A stretch of DNA of 64,000 bases from Anaerolineales bacterium (GTDB lineage Bacteria > Chloroflexota > Anaerolineae > Anaerolineales > Villigracilaceae): the NCBI GenBank assembly GCA_023382595.1, contig JAHDWB010000001.1, positions 1,798,001 through 1,862,000 on the forward strand, read 5' to 3'. Shown one piece after another: positions 45,438 through 54,661 of this stretch. Each line of letters begins with the position of its first letter. Position 1 is the stretch's first letter. Under the pieces are notes generated by a model, which saw nothing but the letters and a program-made list of their open reading frames with translations, made no database searches and had not been told where the DNA came from. Both the position numbers and the translations under genes were made by a program.

Positions 45438-47048
45438 ATGACCCAAAAAGTCTTCATGAGCTATTCGCGGCGCGAAGTTGGCTTTGTAGATGACCTTGTC
45501 CGCAATCTCGAGGAAAGGAAATATGAAGTCTGGCTGGATTATCGCAACCTGATTCCCGGCACGCCCTGGCAGGATCAGATTTATAAGGGCATTCATGATT
45601 CTGATGTGATCTTGTTGGTCGTCTCAAAAGCCTCGCTCGGCTCCCAAAATGTGGAGGTGGAATGGCGGCGTGTGCTCGAACAGAACAAACGCATCATTCT
45701 TTTGATCTTCGAAGCTGTGGACCTGCCGCCTGAGTTGGAACAATACGAATGGGTGGATTTCCGCGGCAGTTATAAAGCCGGGTTGGATGAATTGTTCTCC
45801 CAACTGGAGAAGCCCATTCAGGAGGAACACCCTGTTCCGCAAACAGGATTCAAGATACCGATGATCGTCTGGGTCGCAGCACTGTTCGGCGTGCTCACAG
45901 CCGTCATCTCGCTGTTTGCGTTCTGGACGCTCTTTATTCCCTGGCTGCTGGCTCTGCTTCCCTACCGCATCCTCAAACGGAACTTTAACTTCTCCCAGGT
46001 GCAGGCATCCCTGATTGTGCTGCCGTTCGCCTTATTCATGTCCGCAATGACGGTTCCCGAAGAACAGATGGATTCCGTTCTCACGATGTTCGCCTGCAGT
46101 ATCCCCGTCATTTTCATTATGGTGCTTCTCCTGCGCTCGGCAGGGATGCAGCGCTGGGGCAAGGAACAGGCAACCATGCCGAAGTTCGCCAACCCGTTAA
46201 AACCGAACATCCCCAACCCGAGACCGATATCCTTCTACGTGGACTATGTTTCCGAAGACCGTAAGATCGCGGATGAATTGGTCCGGGTGTTGAAAAAGTA
46301 TGGGCACGTACAGAAGGACACGCCGGAGGAAGCAAGATCGGTGTTTGTCCTGCTCTCCCGCTTCAAAAGTGACACGGAAGCGGATCCTGAAAATCAGGTT
46401 GTCTTTCCCGTCGTGGTGCAGACCGGTGATGTCTCGAAGAAATTATCGAAGATCCAATGGATCGACATGCGGCACAGCGTGCATGGACTGAACACCATCG
46501 CCCAACTCCTGCCGGAGCCGGAGAAACTGCTGAAGGCGCTGGGCAACCGTCCGCGCGGCAATCAATTGATCCTGCCTGCGCCGGTCACAGCGATGTATTA
46601 TTTCCTTATCTTGCTGGGAGTGCTCGTCCTTGGCACCTTCACAAAACTTGTCTTTGGGCTTGCGGCATCGGATATTTCCATGGATGCCTTTGACAACGCC
46701 CTGGCTTCTGTGTTCTTCCCTTATCTGATCAGCGTCGTCCTTACGGGACTTTTGATCTATTTCATGACGCGGTCTCTTCTCCGTCGTCAGGGACGAATGG
46801 CTGGTTTCTGGAGTTTTTCGCTGGCATTGCTCCTGCTGGGATGTCTTCTCTTCTGGCAATTCATCCTGGGTGGCAATGTCATAGCCGTGATCGATGAGCT
46901 TGACCCTAACGCCGACATCAGCGCCGCCTTTGTGACCTTCTTCCCAATTACGATCTATGTGGTCGGGGCAGCGGTGATGGGCATCTTCCTCTTCTTCCGC
47001 CGCAGGGATATCATGCTGTGGTTCCCGGCAGAAGTAAAGCGCAAATGA
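45438..47048 (+). CDS. TIR-domain membrane protein with duplicated TIR-TM layout
   Basis: In 536 aa the order is TIR domain (1-122), several hydrophobic segments (about 135-235), a second diverged TIR-like domain (about 262-358), and four hydrophobic segments (about 372-525). The first TIR has KVFMSYSRREVGFVDDLV, SDVILLVVSKASLGS and the Glu-containing SQNVEVEW where NADase TIRs keep their catalytic Glu. The second aligns as SFYVDYVSEDRKIADELVRV, RSVFVLLSRF and KIQWIDMRHSVHGL but is shorter and lacks that loop. AAAGGAGAG fixes the start. A role in immunity or NAD+ sensing is possible; no defence genes are adjacent. Confidence 0.8.
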   Translation: MTQKVFMSYSRREVGFVDDLVRNLEERKYEVWLDYRNLIPGTPWQDQIYKGIHDSDVILLVVSKASLGSQNVEVEWRRVLEQNKRIILLIFEAVDLPPELEQYEWVDFRGSYKAGLDELFSQLEKPIQEEHPVPQTGFKIPMIVWVAALFGVLTAVISLFAFWTLFIPWLLALLPYRILKRNFNFSQVQASLIVLPFALFMSAMTVPEEQMDSVLTMFACSIPVIFIMVLLLRSAGMQRWGKEQATMPKFANPLKPNIPNPRPISFYVDYVSEDRKIADELVRVLKKYGHVQKDTPEEARSVFVLLSRFKSDTEADPENQVVFPVVVQTGDVSKKLSKIQWIDMRHSVHGLNTIAQLLPEPEKLLKALGNRPRGNQLILPAPVTAMYYFLILLGVLVLGTFTKLVFGLAASDISMDAFDNALASVFFPYLISVVLTGLLIYFMTRSLLRRQGRMAGFWSFSLALLLLGCLLFWQFILGGNVIAVIDELDPNADISAAFVTFFPITIYVVGAAVMGIFLFFRRRDIMLWFPAEVKRK

Positions 47049-47057
47049 ATAAAGAAT

Positions 47058-47090
47058 AAAAAGAACCCGCGAGACAGCGGGTTCTTTTTT
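47058..47090 (+). terminator. Rho-independent terminator after the TIR gene
   Basis: AAAAGAACCCGC pairs with GCGGGTTCTTTT around GAGACA and is followed by more T residues. Confidence 0.92.
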
Positions 47091-47188
47091 CATAATCGAA
47101 GTCCCTTCCCAAATCGGTTATACTTCGTTCGCTCACACGGCGGAATCACCGCCTTAAATCGACCGATAAACGAGAATTTGAAAGCAGC

Positions 47189-48988
47189 ATGACCGACCAT
47201 ATCCGCAACTTCTGTATCATCGCCCATGTAGATCATGGCAAATCCACGCTCGCCGACCGCCTGTTGCAACTGACCGGCGCCATCTCCGAACGTGACATGA
47301 CCGAGCAGGCGCTCGACTCGATGGACCTCGAACGCGAAAAAGGCGTCACCATCAAGGCGTCCGCGGTCCGCATGTATTACACGGCGAAAGATAACCAAAA
47401 ATACGAACTGAACCTGATCGACACGCCCGGACACGTGGACTTCGGCTACGAAGTCAGCCGCGCGTTGAAAGCCTGCGAAGGTGCCATCCTCGTGGTGGAC
47501 GCCACGCAAGGAATCGAAGCGCAAACGCTTGCCAATTTGTATCAGGCGCTCGACGCCGACCTGACCATCATCCCCATCATCAACAAGATCGACCTGCCCT
47601 CCGCCCGTCCCGATGAAGTGGCTGAAGATGTAGGCTCCCTGCTCGGGGTCGATCCCGATGCGGTTTTGCGCGTCTCCGCGAAGGAAGGCGTCAACGTCGA
47701 AGCCATCCTTGAAGCCATCGTCGAACGCGTGCCCGCCCCAAAAGATGAAGACAATGCGCCGTTGCGCGCGCTCGTCTTCGATGCGCACTATGACTCCTAT
47801 AAAGGCGTGGTTGCATATATCCGCGTGTTCGAAGGCAAGATCAAAGCCAACGATGTGTTACGGATGTTCTCCACAAAAATGGACCTGCGCCCGGTGGAGA
47901 TCGGTATTTTCTCGCCGGGGATGAAACCCGTGACTTCGATCGGCTCCGGGGAAGTGGGCTACGTGGCGACGGGATTCAAGACCGTACACGAGTGCCGCGT
48001 CGGTGACACGCTGACATCTGCCTCTGCACCCGCGGCTGAACCCCTGCCCGGATATTTCACCCCCAAACCGATGGTCTTCGCAGGTATCTATCCCGTCGAA
48101 GCGGACGACTACACCGAATTGCGCGAAGCGCTGGAAAAACTGCAACTCAACGATGCCTCGTTGACCTACCAACCTGAAACCTCACAGGCACTGGGATTTG
48201 GCTTCCGCGCGGGCTTTCTCGGTTTGTTCCACATGGAGATCATTCAGGAACGCATCGAGCGCGAATACGACCTTGATGTGCTCTTCACTGCGCCCTCTGT
48301 GGAATACGAAGTGGTGACAATCGGCGATGAAATTGTTCAGGTTGATTCGCCCGCCGAACTCCCCGACCCGGGCAAGATCATCGAAGTCCGCGAACCGTGG
48401 ATGAATATCGAGATCATCACGCCAACCGAGTATTACGGTCCCATCATGGACTTGGTCACCAAGCGCCGTGGCATTTTCAAACAGCAGGAACATCCCGCCC
48501 CGCACCGCGTACAGTTGGATTTTGAGATTCCGCTCTCCGAGATCATCGTGGATTTCTTCGATCATCTCAAATCGCGCACCAAGGGCTACGCCTCGCTCGA
48601 TTATCAATTCCTCGAATACCGCCCGGACAAACTGCAAAAGCTGGAGATCCTCGTCAACGGCGAACCGGTCGATGCGCTGGCGGCAATCGTCCATGAGAAG
48701 GATGCGTTCCATAAGGGACAGCGTCTCATTACCAAACTCAAGGACTTGATTCCACGCCAGCTATACGATGTCGCGGTCCAAGCCGCCTCGGGCGGACGCA
48801 TCATCAGCCGCGCCAATGTCAAAGCCACCCGCAAAGACGTACTCGCCAAATGTTATGGCGGCGATATCTCGCGCAAGAAGAAATTGCTCGAGAAACAAAA
48901 GCGCGGCAAGAAGCGTCTCAAGATGGTTGGAAACGTCGAGATCCCGCAGGAAGCGTTCATGGCGGTTCTCAAATTGGAAGACGAATAA
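47189..48988 (+). CDS. lepA: Elongation factor 4 (LepA)
   Basis: LepA is a ribosome-associated GTPase that back-translocates or assists stalled ribosomes. The 599 aa match the family length. GTPase motifs: IAHVDHGKSTLADRLLQLTG, switch II DTPGHVDFGYEV and IINKIDLPSA. Later domains include FRAGFLGLFHMEIIQERIE and the LepA-specific C-terminal domain ending KRGKKRLKMVGNVEIPQEAF. No strong ribosome-binding site precedes the ATG. It is a single gene in front of a repeat and the glycan region. Confidence 0.97.
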   Translation: MTDHIRNFCIIAHVDHGKSTLADRLLQLTGAISERDMTEQALDSMDLEREKGVTIKASAVRMYYTAKDNQKYELNLIDTPGHVDFGYEVSRALKACEGAILVVDATQGIEAQTLANLYQALDADLTIIPIINKIDLPSARPDEVAEDVGSLLGVDPDAVLRVSAKEGVNVEAILEAIVERVPAPKDEDNAPLRALVFDAHYDSYKGVVAYIRVFEGKIKANDVLRMFSTKMDLRPVEIGIFSPGMKPVTSIGSGEVGYVATGFKTVHECRVGDTLTSASAPAAEPLPGYFTPKPMVFAGIYPVEADDYTELREALEKLQLNDASLTYQPETSQALGFGFRAGFLGLFHMEIIQERIEREYDLDVLFTAPSVEYEVVTIGDEIVQVDSPAELPDPGKIIEVREPWMNIEIITPTEYYGPIMDLVTKRRGIFKQQEHPAPHRVQLDFEIPLSEIIVDFFDHLKSRTKGYASLDYQFLEYRPDKLQKLEILVNGEPVDALAAIVHEKDAFHKGQRLITKLKDLIPRQLYDVAVQAASGGRIISRANVKATRKDVLAKCYGGDISRKKKLLEKQKRGKKRLKMVGNVEIPQEAFMAVLKLEDE

Positions 48989-48998
48989 ACCTCTATAA

Positions 48999-49073
48999 TC
49001 ACAAAGGCACACAAAGGGTTACGAAGGAAGATCTTTAACACCTTTATGTACCTTTGTGACACTTTGTGGTGAA
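48999..49073. repeat. Inverted CACAAAGG repeat between lepA and the flippase-like gene
   Basis: TCACAAAGGCACACAAAGGG on the left is mirrored by CCTTTGTGACACTTTGTGGT with about 32 bases between. The right arm ends eight bases before the next ATG, so the element occupies the place of a promoter or ribosome-binding site. Confidence 0.65.
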
Positions 49074-49080
49074 TTATTCA

Positions 49081-50088
49081 ATGAAAGATATCAAACGCTG
49101 GCTGCCCGGCGCGCTCATCAGCCTTGTGCTGATCGCCGCCATCATATACTTCGTGGATTTCCCCACCATGTGGAACGCCATCCGCACCGCGGACTATCGC
49201 ATCATTGCGGTTGCGGCGATGTTGTCCTTCCTGTGGATGCTGATCCGCGCCAAAGTGTGGAAAACCCTCCTGCGCGACAAGCCCACCTATAAAGATGTAC
49301 TCTTCACCACCGCCGAAGGATACCTGCTCAACAACTTCCTGCCCTTCCGCCTTGGTGAGATCGGACGCGCCTTCCTGCTCAGCCGCAAATCGGGCGGATT
49401 GAAATTCAGCGAGATCCTGCCCACCATTGTCATCGAACGCGTTGTGGACCTCGCCTTTTCCGCCGCGATCCTGCTGGCAGCCCTGCCCTTCGTCGTCGAC
49501 GCGGAGGGTTCGGAACGCATCGCCTACATCGTTGGCGGCATCGTCCTCATTGGGCTGGTCATGATGTATGTGCTGGCGCGCAACAACCAATGGGCGTTGG
49601 ATGTATTCCACAAACTTAGTGCGCGTTTCCCTTCCCTGCAAAAATTTGGGGGCAGTTTCCTCGAATCATTCTTCCAAGGGCTGAGCGTGCTCACCGACGG
49701 CTGGCGATTCCTGCGCTTCCTCTTCTGGATGACCATCAACTGGTTCGTGGCATTGGTGGCATATTATCTGATCGCGCTGGCATTTTTCCCGCAGGCACAG
49801 CCCGAATGGACATTGTTCATACTCGGTGCGGCGGCGTTTGGCGGAGCCATCCCCGCCTTGCCCGGCGCGGTCGGCACATTCGAAGGCGCGGTCAGCGCGG
49901 CATTGACCATCTTCACAGGCGACCAGTCCACATCGCTGGCGGTAGCCCTAACGGCACGCTTGTACAATTACCTGAACAGCGGTGTAATCGGCACCATCGG
50001 CTTGATGACCGAAGGGCAAACCCTTTCCGGCGTCTACCAGCAACTGATGAATTTAAGGAATAAAGACAAGGCAGAAGAAATCGAATAG
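49081..50088 (+). CDS. Lysylphosphatidylglycerol synthase TM-region / YbhN-like protein
   Basis: This 335-aa polytopic protein resembles the LPG_synthase_TM (UPF0104/YbhN) family, thought to flip lipids or glycolipids. It has about eight hydrophobic segments and conserved-looking loops LLNNFLPFRLGEIGRAFLLS, VIERVVDLAFSAAILL and ALPGAVGTFEGAVSAALTIF. The ATG at 49081 avoids the repeat that covers the alternative GTG codons at 49066/49069. The next gene starts immediately after its stop. In this context a role in translocating a lipid-linked sugar is plausible but unproven. Confidence 0.85.
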   Translation: MKDIKRWLPGALISLVLIAAIIYFVDFPTMWNAIRTADYRIIAVAAMLSFLWMLIRAKVWKTLLRDKPTYKDVLFTTAEGYLLNNFLPFRLGEIGRAFLLSRKSGGLKFSEILPTIVIERVVDLAFSAAILLAALPFVVDAEGSERIAYIVGGIVLIGLVMMYVLARNNQWALDVFHKLSARFPSLQKFGGSFLESFFQGLSVLTDGWRFLRFLFWMTINWFVALVAYYLIALAFFPQAQPEWTLFILGAAAFGGAIPALPGAVGTFEGAVSAALTIFTGDQSTSLAVALTARLYNYLNSGVIGTIGLMTEGQTLSGVYQQLMNLRNKDKAEEIE

Positions 50089-50742
50089 ATGTTCCCTCTT
50101 TACGACACCGTCCGCTCGCGCAGATTTCCGATCATCAACTGGATGCTTGTCCTGCTGAATGGACTTGTGTTCTACTACGAATTGACATTGGGCGAGACGG
50201 AACTCCACCGCTTCATCCTGGACTGGGGGCTGGTCCCCGCCCAACTGGCATTGGATTCAACTGAGAGCTGGCTCCGGATTCTCTCCAGCATGTTCCTGCA
50301 CGGCGGTTGGTTCCACATCATCAGCAACATGTGGATCCTCATCATCTTCGGCGACAACATCGAAGACCGCATGGGCAGCACGCGATTTCTCATCTTCTAC
50401 CTGCTCAGCGGGACAGCCGCCGCTTTATTGCAAGCCTTTTTATATCCAACCAGCAACATTCCCATGGTCGGCGCAAGCGGCGCGATCGCCGGTGTGCTGG
50501 GAGCCTATCTCGTCCTTTACCCTCACGCGCGGATCGCCAGTCTCGTTCCCATTTTCTTCATCTTCACAATCGTCGAACTGCCGGCGCTCATTTTCCTCGG
50601 TTTCTGGTTTGTTTCCCAGTTATTCCAAGGCTGGCTTGCCCTCGGCGGCGCGGACATGAGCGGCGTGGCATGGTGGGCGCACATCGGCGGGTTCGTCTTC
50701 GGGCTGTTGATGGTACGATTGTTTGCACGCAGGCGATATTAA
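50089..50742 (+). CDS. Rhomboid family intramembrane serine protease
   Basis: This 217-aa protein has six or so hydrophobic segments. Rhomboid signatures are present: SMFLHGGWFHIISNMWILII (HxxxN), catalytic Ser in MVGASGAIAGVLG, and catalytic His in WWAHIGGFVFG. The active site is complete, so it should cleave membrane proteins within the bilayer; the substrate is unknown. The ATG directly abuts the stop of the flippase-like gene, implying one transcript. Confidence 0.93.
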   Translation: MFPLYDTVRSRRFPIINWMLVLLNGLVFYYELTLGETELHRFILDWGLVPAQLALDSTESWLRILSSMFLHGGWFHIISNMWILIIFGDNIEDRMGSTRFLIFYLLSGTAAALLQAFLYPTSNIPMVGASGAIAGVLGAYLVLYPHARIASLVPIFFIFTIVELPALIFLGFWFVSQLFQGWLALGGADMSGVAWWAHIGGFVFGLLMVRLFARRRY

Positions 50743-50746
50743 GGAA

Positions 50747-50807
50747 AATCCACAGATTACACAGATCTCGCCGATTTTTTGTTCTCCATCTGCGCAATCG
50801 GCGGATT
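50747..50807. repeat. AATCC...GATT inverted repeat
   Basis: AATCCACAGATTACACAGAT (50747-50766) and its partner ATCTGCGCAATCGGCGGATT (50788-50807) match at 16 of 20 positions as an inverted repeat. The type is commonly scattered in bacterial genomes. It lies between rhomboid and epimerase genes. Confidence 0.65.
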
Positions 50808-50827
50808 AACAATAGGATAAACAATTT

Positions 50828-51853
50828 ATGACCAAACATTATCTCGTCACCGGCGGCGCCGGATTTATCGGTTCGAATTACGTCCACCGCCTGCTCAAGC
50901 GCGGTGAAAAAGTGACCATCTACGATAATTTCTCGCGCGGCGGCGCTCCGCGCAATTTGGAATGGCTGAAATCTGAATTCGGCGAATCCGCTTTTGATGT
51001 GGTCGTTGGGGATGTAAAAGATGCCGCGAGAATAACCGAAGCAGGCGCGGGCGCGGATGTGATCGTCCATCTCGCAGGTCAGGTGGCGGTGACAACATCG
51101 GTCACAAATCCCAGAGATGACTTTGAATCCAATGCGCTGGGTACGTTCAATGTGATGGAAGCCGCCCGGCTTTCGGAGAAAAATCCGATCGTGTTGTACG
51201 CATCCACCAACAAGGTGTATGGCGGCATGGAGGACGTGGAACTGTTCGAAGAGCCGACCCGCTGGCGGTACAAGGATCTGGTGAACGGTTGCCCCGAATC
51301 CCAGCCGCTTGATTTTCACTCGCCGTATGGCTGTTCGAAGGGGACCGGCGACCAATACGTCCGTGATTACGCGCGCATGTATGACCTGCCGACCGTTGTC
51401 TTCCGCCAATCCTGCATCTATGGACCGCGTCAGTTCGGCATTGAAGATCAGGGTTGGGTCGCATGGTTCATCATCGCTGCCGTGATGGGACGCAATATCA
51501 CGATCTATGGTGACGGCAAACAGGTGCGCGATATTTTGCATGTGGAAGACCTGCTCAATGCGTATGACCTTGCGGTTGAGAAGATCGACGCTGCAAAAGG
51601 ACAGGTCTACAATCTCGGCGGCGGACCGGATAACGTAATGTCCATTTGGGCGGAGTTCGGACCGAAACTGGAGAATTTGATCGGCGGGATCATCGAGGTT
51701 GCGCGCGGCGACTGGCGTCCCGGCGACCAGAAGGTCTTTTACGCCGATATTTCCAAAGCCGAAAAGGAACTCGGCTGGAAGCCAAACATTGGCGTGGACG
51801 AAGGCGTGAAGATGCTCTTCGATTGGGTGAAACAGAACAAGGCGTTGTTTTAG
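50828..51853 (+). CDS. CDP-paratose 2-epimerase-like NAD-dependent epimerase
   Basis: The 341-aa extended SDR protein has the Rossmann motif TGGAGFIGSNYVHRLL, the catalytic YxxxK in SPYGCSKGTGDQYVRDYARM, and the long conserved segment FRQSCIYGPRQFGIEDQGWV. That segment is the mark of the RfbE/Tyv group that makes CDP-tyvelose from CDP-paratose. The actual sugar cannot be fixed; no CDP-glucose or paratose synthase genes lie within the window. It opens a cluster of sugar and glycan genes on the same strand. Confidence 0.8.
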   Translation: MTKHYLVTGGAGFIGSNYVHRLLKRGEKVTIYDNFSRGGAPRNLEWLKSEFGESAFDVVVGDVKDAARITEAGAGADVIVHLAGQVAVTTSVTNPRDDFESNALGTFNVMEAARLSEKNPIVLYASTNKVYGGMEDVELFEEPTRWRYKDLVNGCPESQPLDFHSPYGCSKGTGDQYVRDYARMYDLPTVVFRQSCIYGPRQFGIEDQGWVAWFIIAAVMGRNITIYGDGKQVRDILHVEDLLNAYDLAVEKIDAAKGQVYNLGGGPDNVMSIWAEFGPKLENLIGGIIEVARGDWRPGDQKVFYADISKAEKELGWKPNIGVDEGVKMLFDWVKQNKALF

Positions 51854-51862
51854 AGGCGTACC

Positions 51863-52699
51863 ATGCAGGAATCTTTTGAAACCCTGGCTGAAAATTTTGC
51901 GAATTCGATCCCCAATATCCTTTCCGCGCTTCTGATCCTTGTTGTCAGTTATTATGCCGGCGTATTTTTGAGCCGTCTGTTACAGCGTGTGCTTCAACGC
52001 CAGAATGCGGAGACGGGCGTCGTCCATCTCCTCACGAAGACGCTGAAATGGACCATCATCGTGCTGGGCTTCATCACTGCATTGCAGAAATTTTTCAACG
52101 TCACCGCCTTTCTGACCGGTCTGGGAATCGTCGGCTTTACCATCGGTTTCGCGCTCCAGAACATCATGCAGAATTTTGTTTCGGGCGTCATCCTGTTGGT
52201 GCAGCAGCCGTTCAAGGTGGGACATGTGGTGGGGATCGCCGGGCACGATGGGACGGTGTTGAAGATCGGTTTGCGCACCACCGAAATGAAAACTCTCGAC
52301 GGGCGTATTGTCTTTCTGCCGAACGCGGATGTTCTCTCCCAACCCATCATCAACTACACGCGCGCCGATTTGCGCCGGGTCGAACTGCCCATCGGTGTGG
52401 CATATAACTCGAATCCCGAAATCGTCCGCACGACTATTTTGAATGAATTGAAACATGTGAAGGGATATGTCGATGCGCCTGAGCCGCTCGTGCTCTTCCA
52501 CACCTTCGGCGCTTCATCCATCGACCTGACCGTATTTTTCTGGGAAGATACATCAGTTGCATCACCCGTTGCCGCAAAGGACGAGGCGTTGACCCGCATC
52601 AAAGCGGCATTCGAGAAAAATAAGATCGAAATCCCCTACCCGATCCAGGTGCAATACCAACAAAAACAGACCGCTGCGCCGAAACGAAAGACAAAATGA
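51863..52699 (+). CDS. MscS-type mechanosensitive channel
   Basis: This 278-aa small-conductance channel protein has three hydrophobic segments (about residues 15-38, 60-80 and 85-113). TM3 carries GIVGFTIGFALQNIMQNFVS, the pore-lining pattern, followed by the beta domain (QPFKVGHVVGIAGHDGTVLK, FLPNADVLSQPIINYTR). It protects cells against osmotic downshift. The stop overlaps the next gene's ATG by four bases. Its place among glycan genes may be incidental. Confidence 0.92.
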   Translation: MQESFETLAENFANSIPNILSALLILVVSYYAGVFLSRLLQRVLQRQNAETGVVHLLTKTLKWTIIVLGFITALQKFFNVTAFLTGLGIVGFTIGFALQNIMQNFVSGVILLVQQPFKVGHVVGIAGHDGTVLKIGLRTTEMKTLDGRIVFLPNADVLSQPIINYTRADLRRVELPIGVAYNSNPEIVRTTILNELKHVKGYVDAPEPLVLFHTFGASSIDLTVFFWEDTSVASPVAAKDEALTRIKAAFEKNKIEIPYPIQVQYQQKQTAAPKRKTK

Positions 52700-53856
52700 A
52701 GATACTTACTGTTCTTACTTATTATCGTCCGCACACCAGCGGATTGACCATTTACGCCGAACGCCTTGCGCGTGCTTTCGTCAAACGCGGACATCAAGTC
52801 ACAGTGATGACCACGCAGTACGATCCGTCTCTGCCGCGCGAAGAGATCATGGATGGTGTCAAGGTTGTCCGCGTGCCGGTGGCGGCGCGTGTCAGCAAGG
52901 GTGTGCTTGCGCCCACCTTTGGTCTGGTCGCCACGAAACTTGTCTGGGGGCATGATGTTGTCCAGCTTCACCTGCCGCAGTTCGACGCGCCGGGCGTTGC
53001 TTTTCGCGCGCGGCTGTTCGGCAAACCCGCCGTCCTTACCTATCACTGCGACGTCCAACTTCCGCGCACGTTCTTTAATCGCATTGTCAACGCAGTGGTG
53101 GATTTTCAAAACAACATGGCGGGACGTCTTTCGAATCACATCGTGACCTACACCCAGGATTACGCTGACAATTCGCCTTATCTCTCGCGCTACGCCTCAA
53201 AACTGACCCCCATCCTGCCTCCTGTTGAACTGCCTGAAGCCACGCCGGAAGCGGTTTCCGCCTTTGCTGAGACACATCTCATCAAACAGCGCAATCCCGT
53301 CATTGGTATGGCGGCGAGGTTCGCGTCTGAAAAAGGCGTCGAGGTCTTGCTCGATGCGTTGCCGGTCATCCTGAAGAAATATCCCAAGGTGCAAGTACTC
53401 TTTGCAGGGACGTATCAAAACGTAATGGGTGAGCAGGCATATTCCGACCGGCTCATGCCGCGCATCCGCGAATATGAACTGCGCGGACACTGGAAATTCC
53501 TTGGCAATCTCGATCCCGTGCAAATGGCGGCGTTCTATCCCAACCTGGATGTCATCACCGTCCCATCGCTCAACTCGACGGAAGCGTTTGGCTTGGTGCA
53601 GATCGAAGCGATGATGAACGGTGTGCCGAGTGTGCCTTCGGCTTTGCCGGGCGTGCGCCAGCCCGTGAAAATGCACGGCATGGGTGTCGTCTCCGAGATC
53701 GGAGATTCTGAGAGCCTTGCAAGCGCCATCCTCGAAGTGTTGGATAATAAGAAAAAATATCGCGGTGATGTGGACGCAATAAAAAAAGCCTACGACCCCG
53801 AATCGGTTGTGAAGGAATACGAGAAATTGTTTGACAAACTAGGTGCGAAAGCGTGA
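52696..53856 (+). CDS. Glycosyltransferase family 4 (GT-B) protein
   Basis: The 386-aa retaining glycosyltransferase shows the N-terminal PHTSGLTIYAERLARAFVKR and the C-terminal domain with PVIGMAARFASEKGVEVLLD and the sugar-binding ExxxxE region SLNSTEAFGLVQIEAMMNGV. It is a cytoplasmic or membrane-associated enzyme using a nucleotide sugar; donor and acceptor are unknown. ATGA overlaps with the MscS gene and GTGA overlaps with the following methyltransferase gene show tight coupling. Confidence 0.92.
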   Translation: MKILTVLTYYRPHTSGLTIYAERLARAFVKRGHQVTVMTTQYDPSLPREEIMDGVKVVRVPVAARVSKGVLAPTFGLVATKLVWGHDVVQLHLPQFDAPGVAFRARLFGKPAVLTYHCDVQLPRTFFNRIVNAVVDFQNNMAGRLSNHIVTYTQDYADNSPYLSRYASKLTPILPPVELPEATPEAVSAFAETHLIKQRNPVIGMAARFASEKGVEVLLDALPVILKKYPKVQVLFAGTYQNVMGEQAYSDRLMPRIREYELRGHWKFLGNLDPVQMAAFYPNLDVITVPSLNSTEAFGLVQIEAMMNGVPSVPSALPGVRQPVKMHGMGVVSEIGDSESLASAILEVLDNKKKYRGDVDAIKKAYDPESVVKEYEKLFDKLGAKA

Positions 53857-54611
53857 CCAAAGATTTTCTTTTCCTCCACATCAGTTCCCTGCCCTACTTC
53901 CGTGGATTTTTACGGGCAATTGAGTCATCCTATTATCAGGACCTACCGCTGCCTTCCCCCGTCTATGACGTGGGTTGCGGTGACGGTCACTTCGCCTCGC
54001 TGACCTTTGACCATCAACTGGATGTCGGGCTGGACCCATGGCGGTTTTCGATGCGCGAAGCAAAGAAATACAATGCCTACAAATCCCTCGTCGAAGCGGA
54101 CGGCTCACAGACGCCGTTCCCCACGAATCACTTCGCCAGCGGATTGAGCAATTCCGTGCTCGAGCACATTCCGCATATCGATGCGGTATTGAAAGAAACC
54201 GCCCGCGTCCTGCAACCGAACGCGCCGTTCTATTTCTGCGTACCGAACACGCGCTATTTTTCCGCACTGTCGCTGACGAGACTCTTCGGCAAGCCGTATG
54301 AGAACTGGTTCCGCAGAATCTCCCGCGTCCATCACGCAGATGAACCGGATGTGTGGGAAAAACGCTTGAACGATGCGGGCTTCACGCTCGAACGTTGGTG
54401 GCATTATTTTTCGCCCGCTTCGATGCGCGTGTTAGAATGGGGACATTATTTTGGACTGCCTTCCGTGGCTGCCAAATTACTCACCGGGAAATGGATCATC
54501 TCCCCAACCAAATGGAATCTCGCGCTGACCGAAGCCTACGTCAAAAAATACGCATCCCCCGAACCCGTTGAGTACGGGACGTTCACATTCTATATTGCCA
54601 GAAAAAGATAA
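53853..54611 (+). CDS. Class I SAM-dependent methyltransferase (1)
   Basis: The 252-aa protein starts at GTG overlapping the GT4 stop. The SAM-binding motif YDVGCGDGHFASL is at about residues 36-50; acidic motif II reads DVGLDPW; the later LSNSVLEHIPHIDAVLKETA is typical. The C-terminal half contains a C-terminal extension with several aromatic residues. A small-molecule or glycan-lipid acceptor is likely from the context; it cannot be named. Confidence 0.88.
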   Translation: MTKDFLFLHISSLPYFRGFLRAIESSYYQDLPLPSPVYDVGCGDGHFASLTFDHQLDVGLDPWRFSMREAKKYNAYKSLVEADGSQTPFPTNHFASGLSNSVLEHIPHIDAVLKETARVLQPNAPFYFCVPNTRYFSALSLTRLFGKPYENWFRRISRVHHADEPDVWEKRLNDAGFTLERWWHYFSPASMRVLEWGHYFGLPSVAAKLLTGKWIISPTKWNLALTEAYVKKYASPEPVEYGTFTFYIARKR

Positions 54612-54661
54612 TTCGGTGTTTAACATTCGAACATCGAAAGCCAAATATCGAGTCCTTATCC
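54612..54661. repeat. Possible TTCGAACATCGAA-type intergenic repeat
   Basis: The 50-base gap holds ATTCGAACATCGAA and ATATCGA units like a dispersed family also hinted at in the T-box linker (about 3235-3255). No gene fits. Confidence 0.3.
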
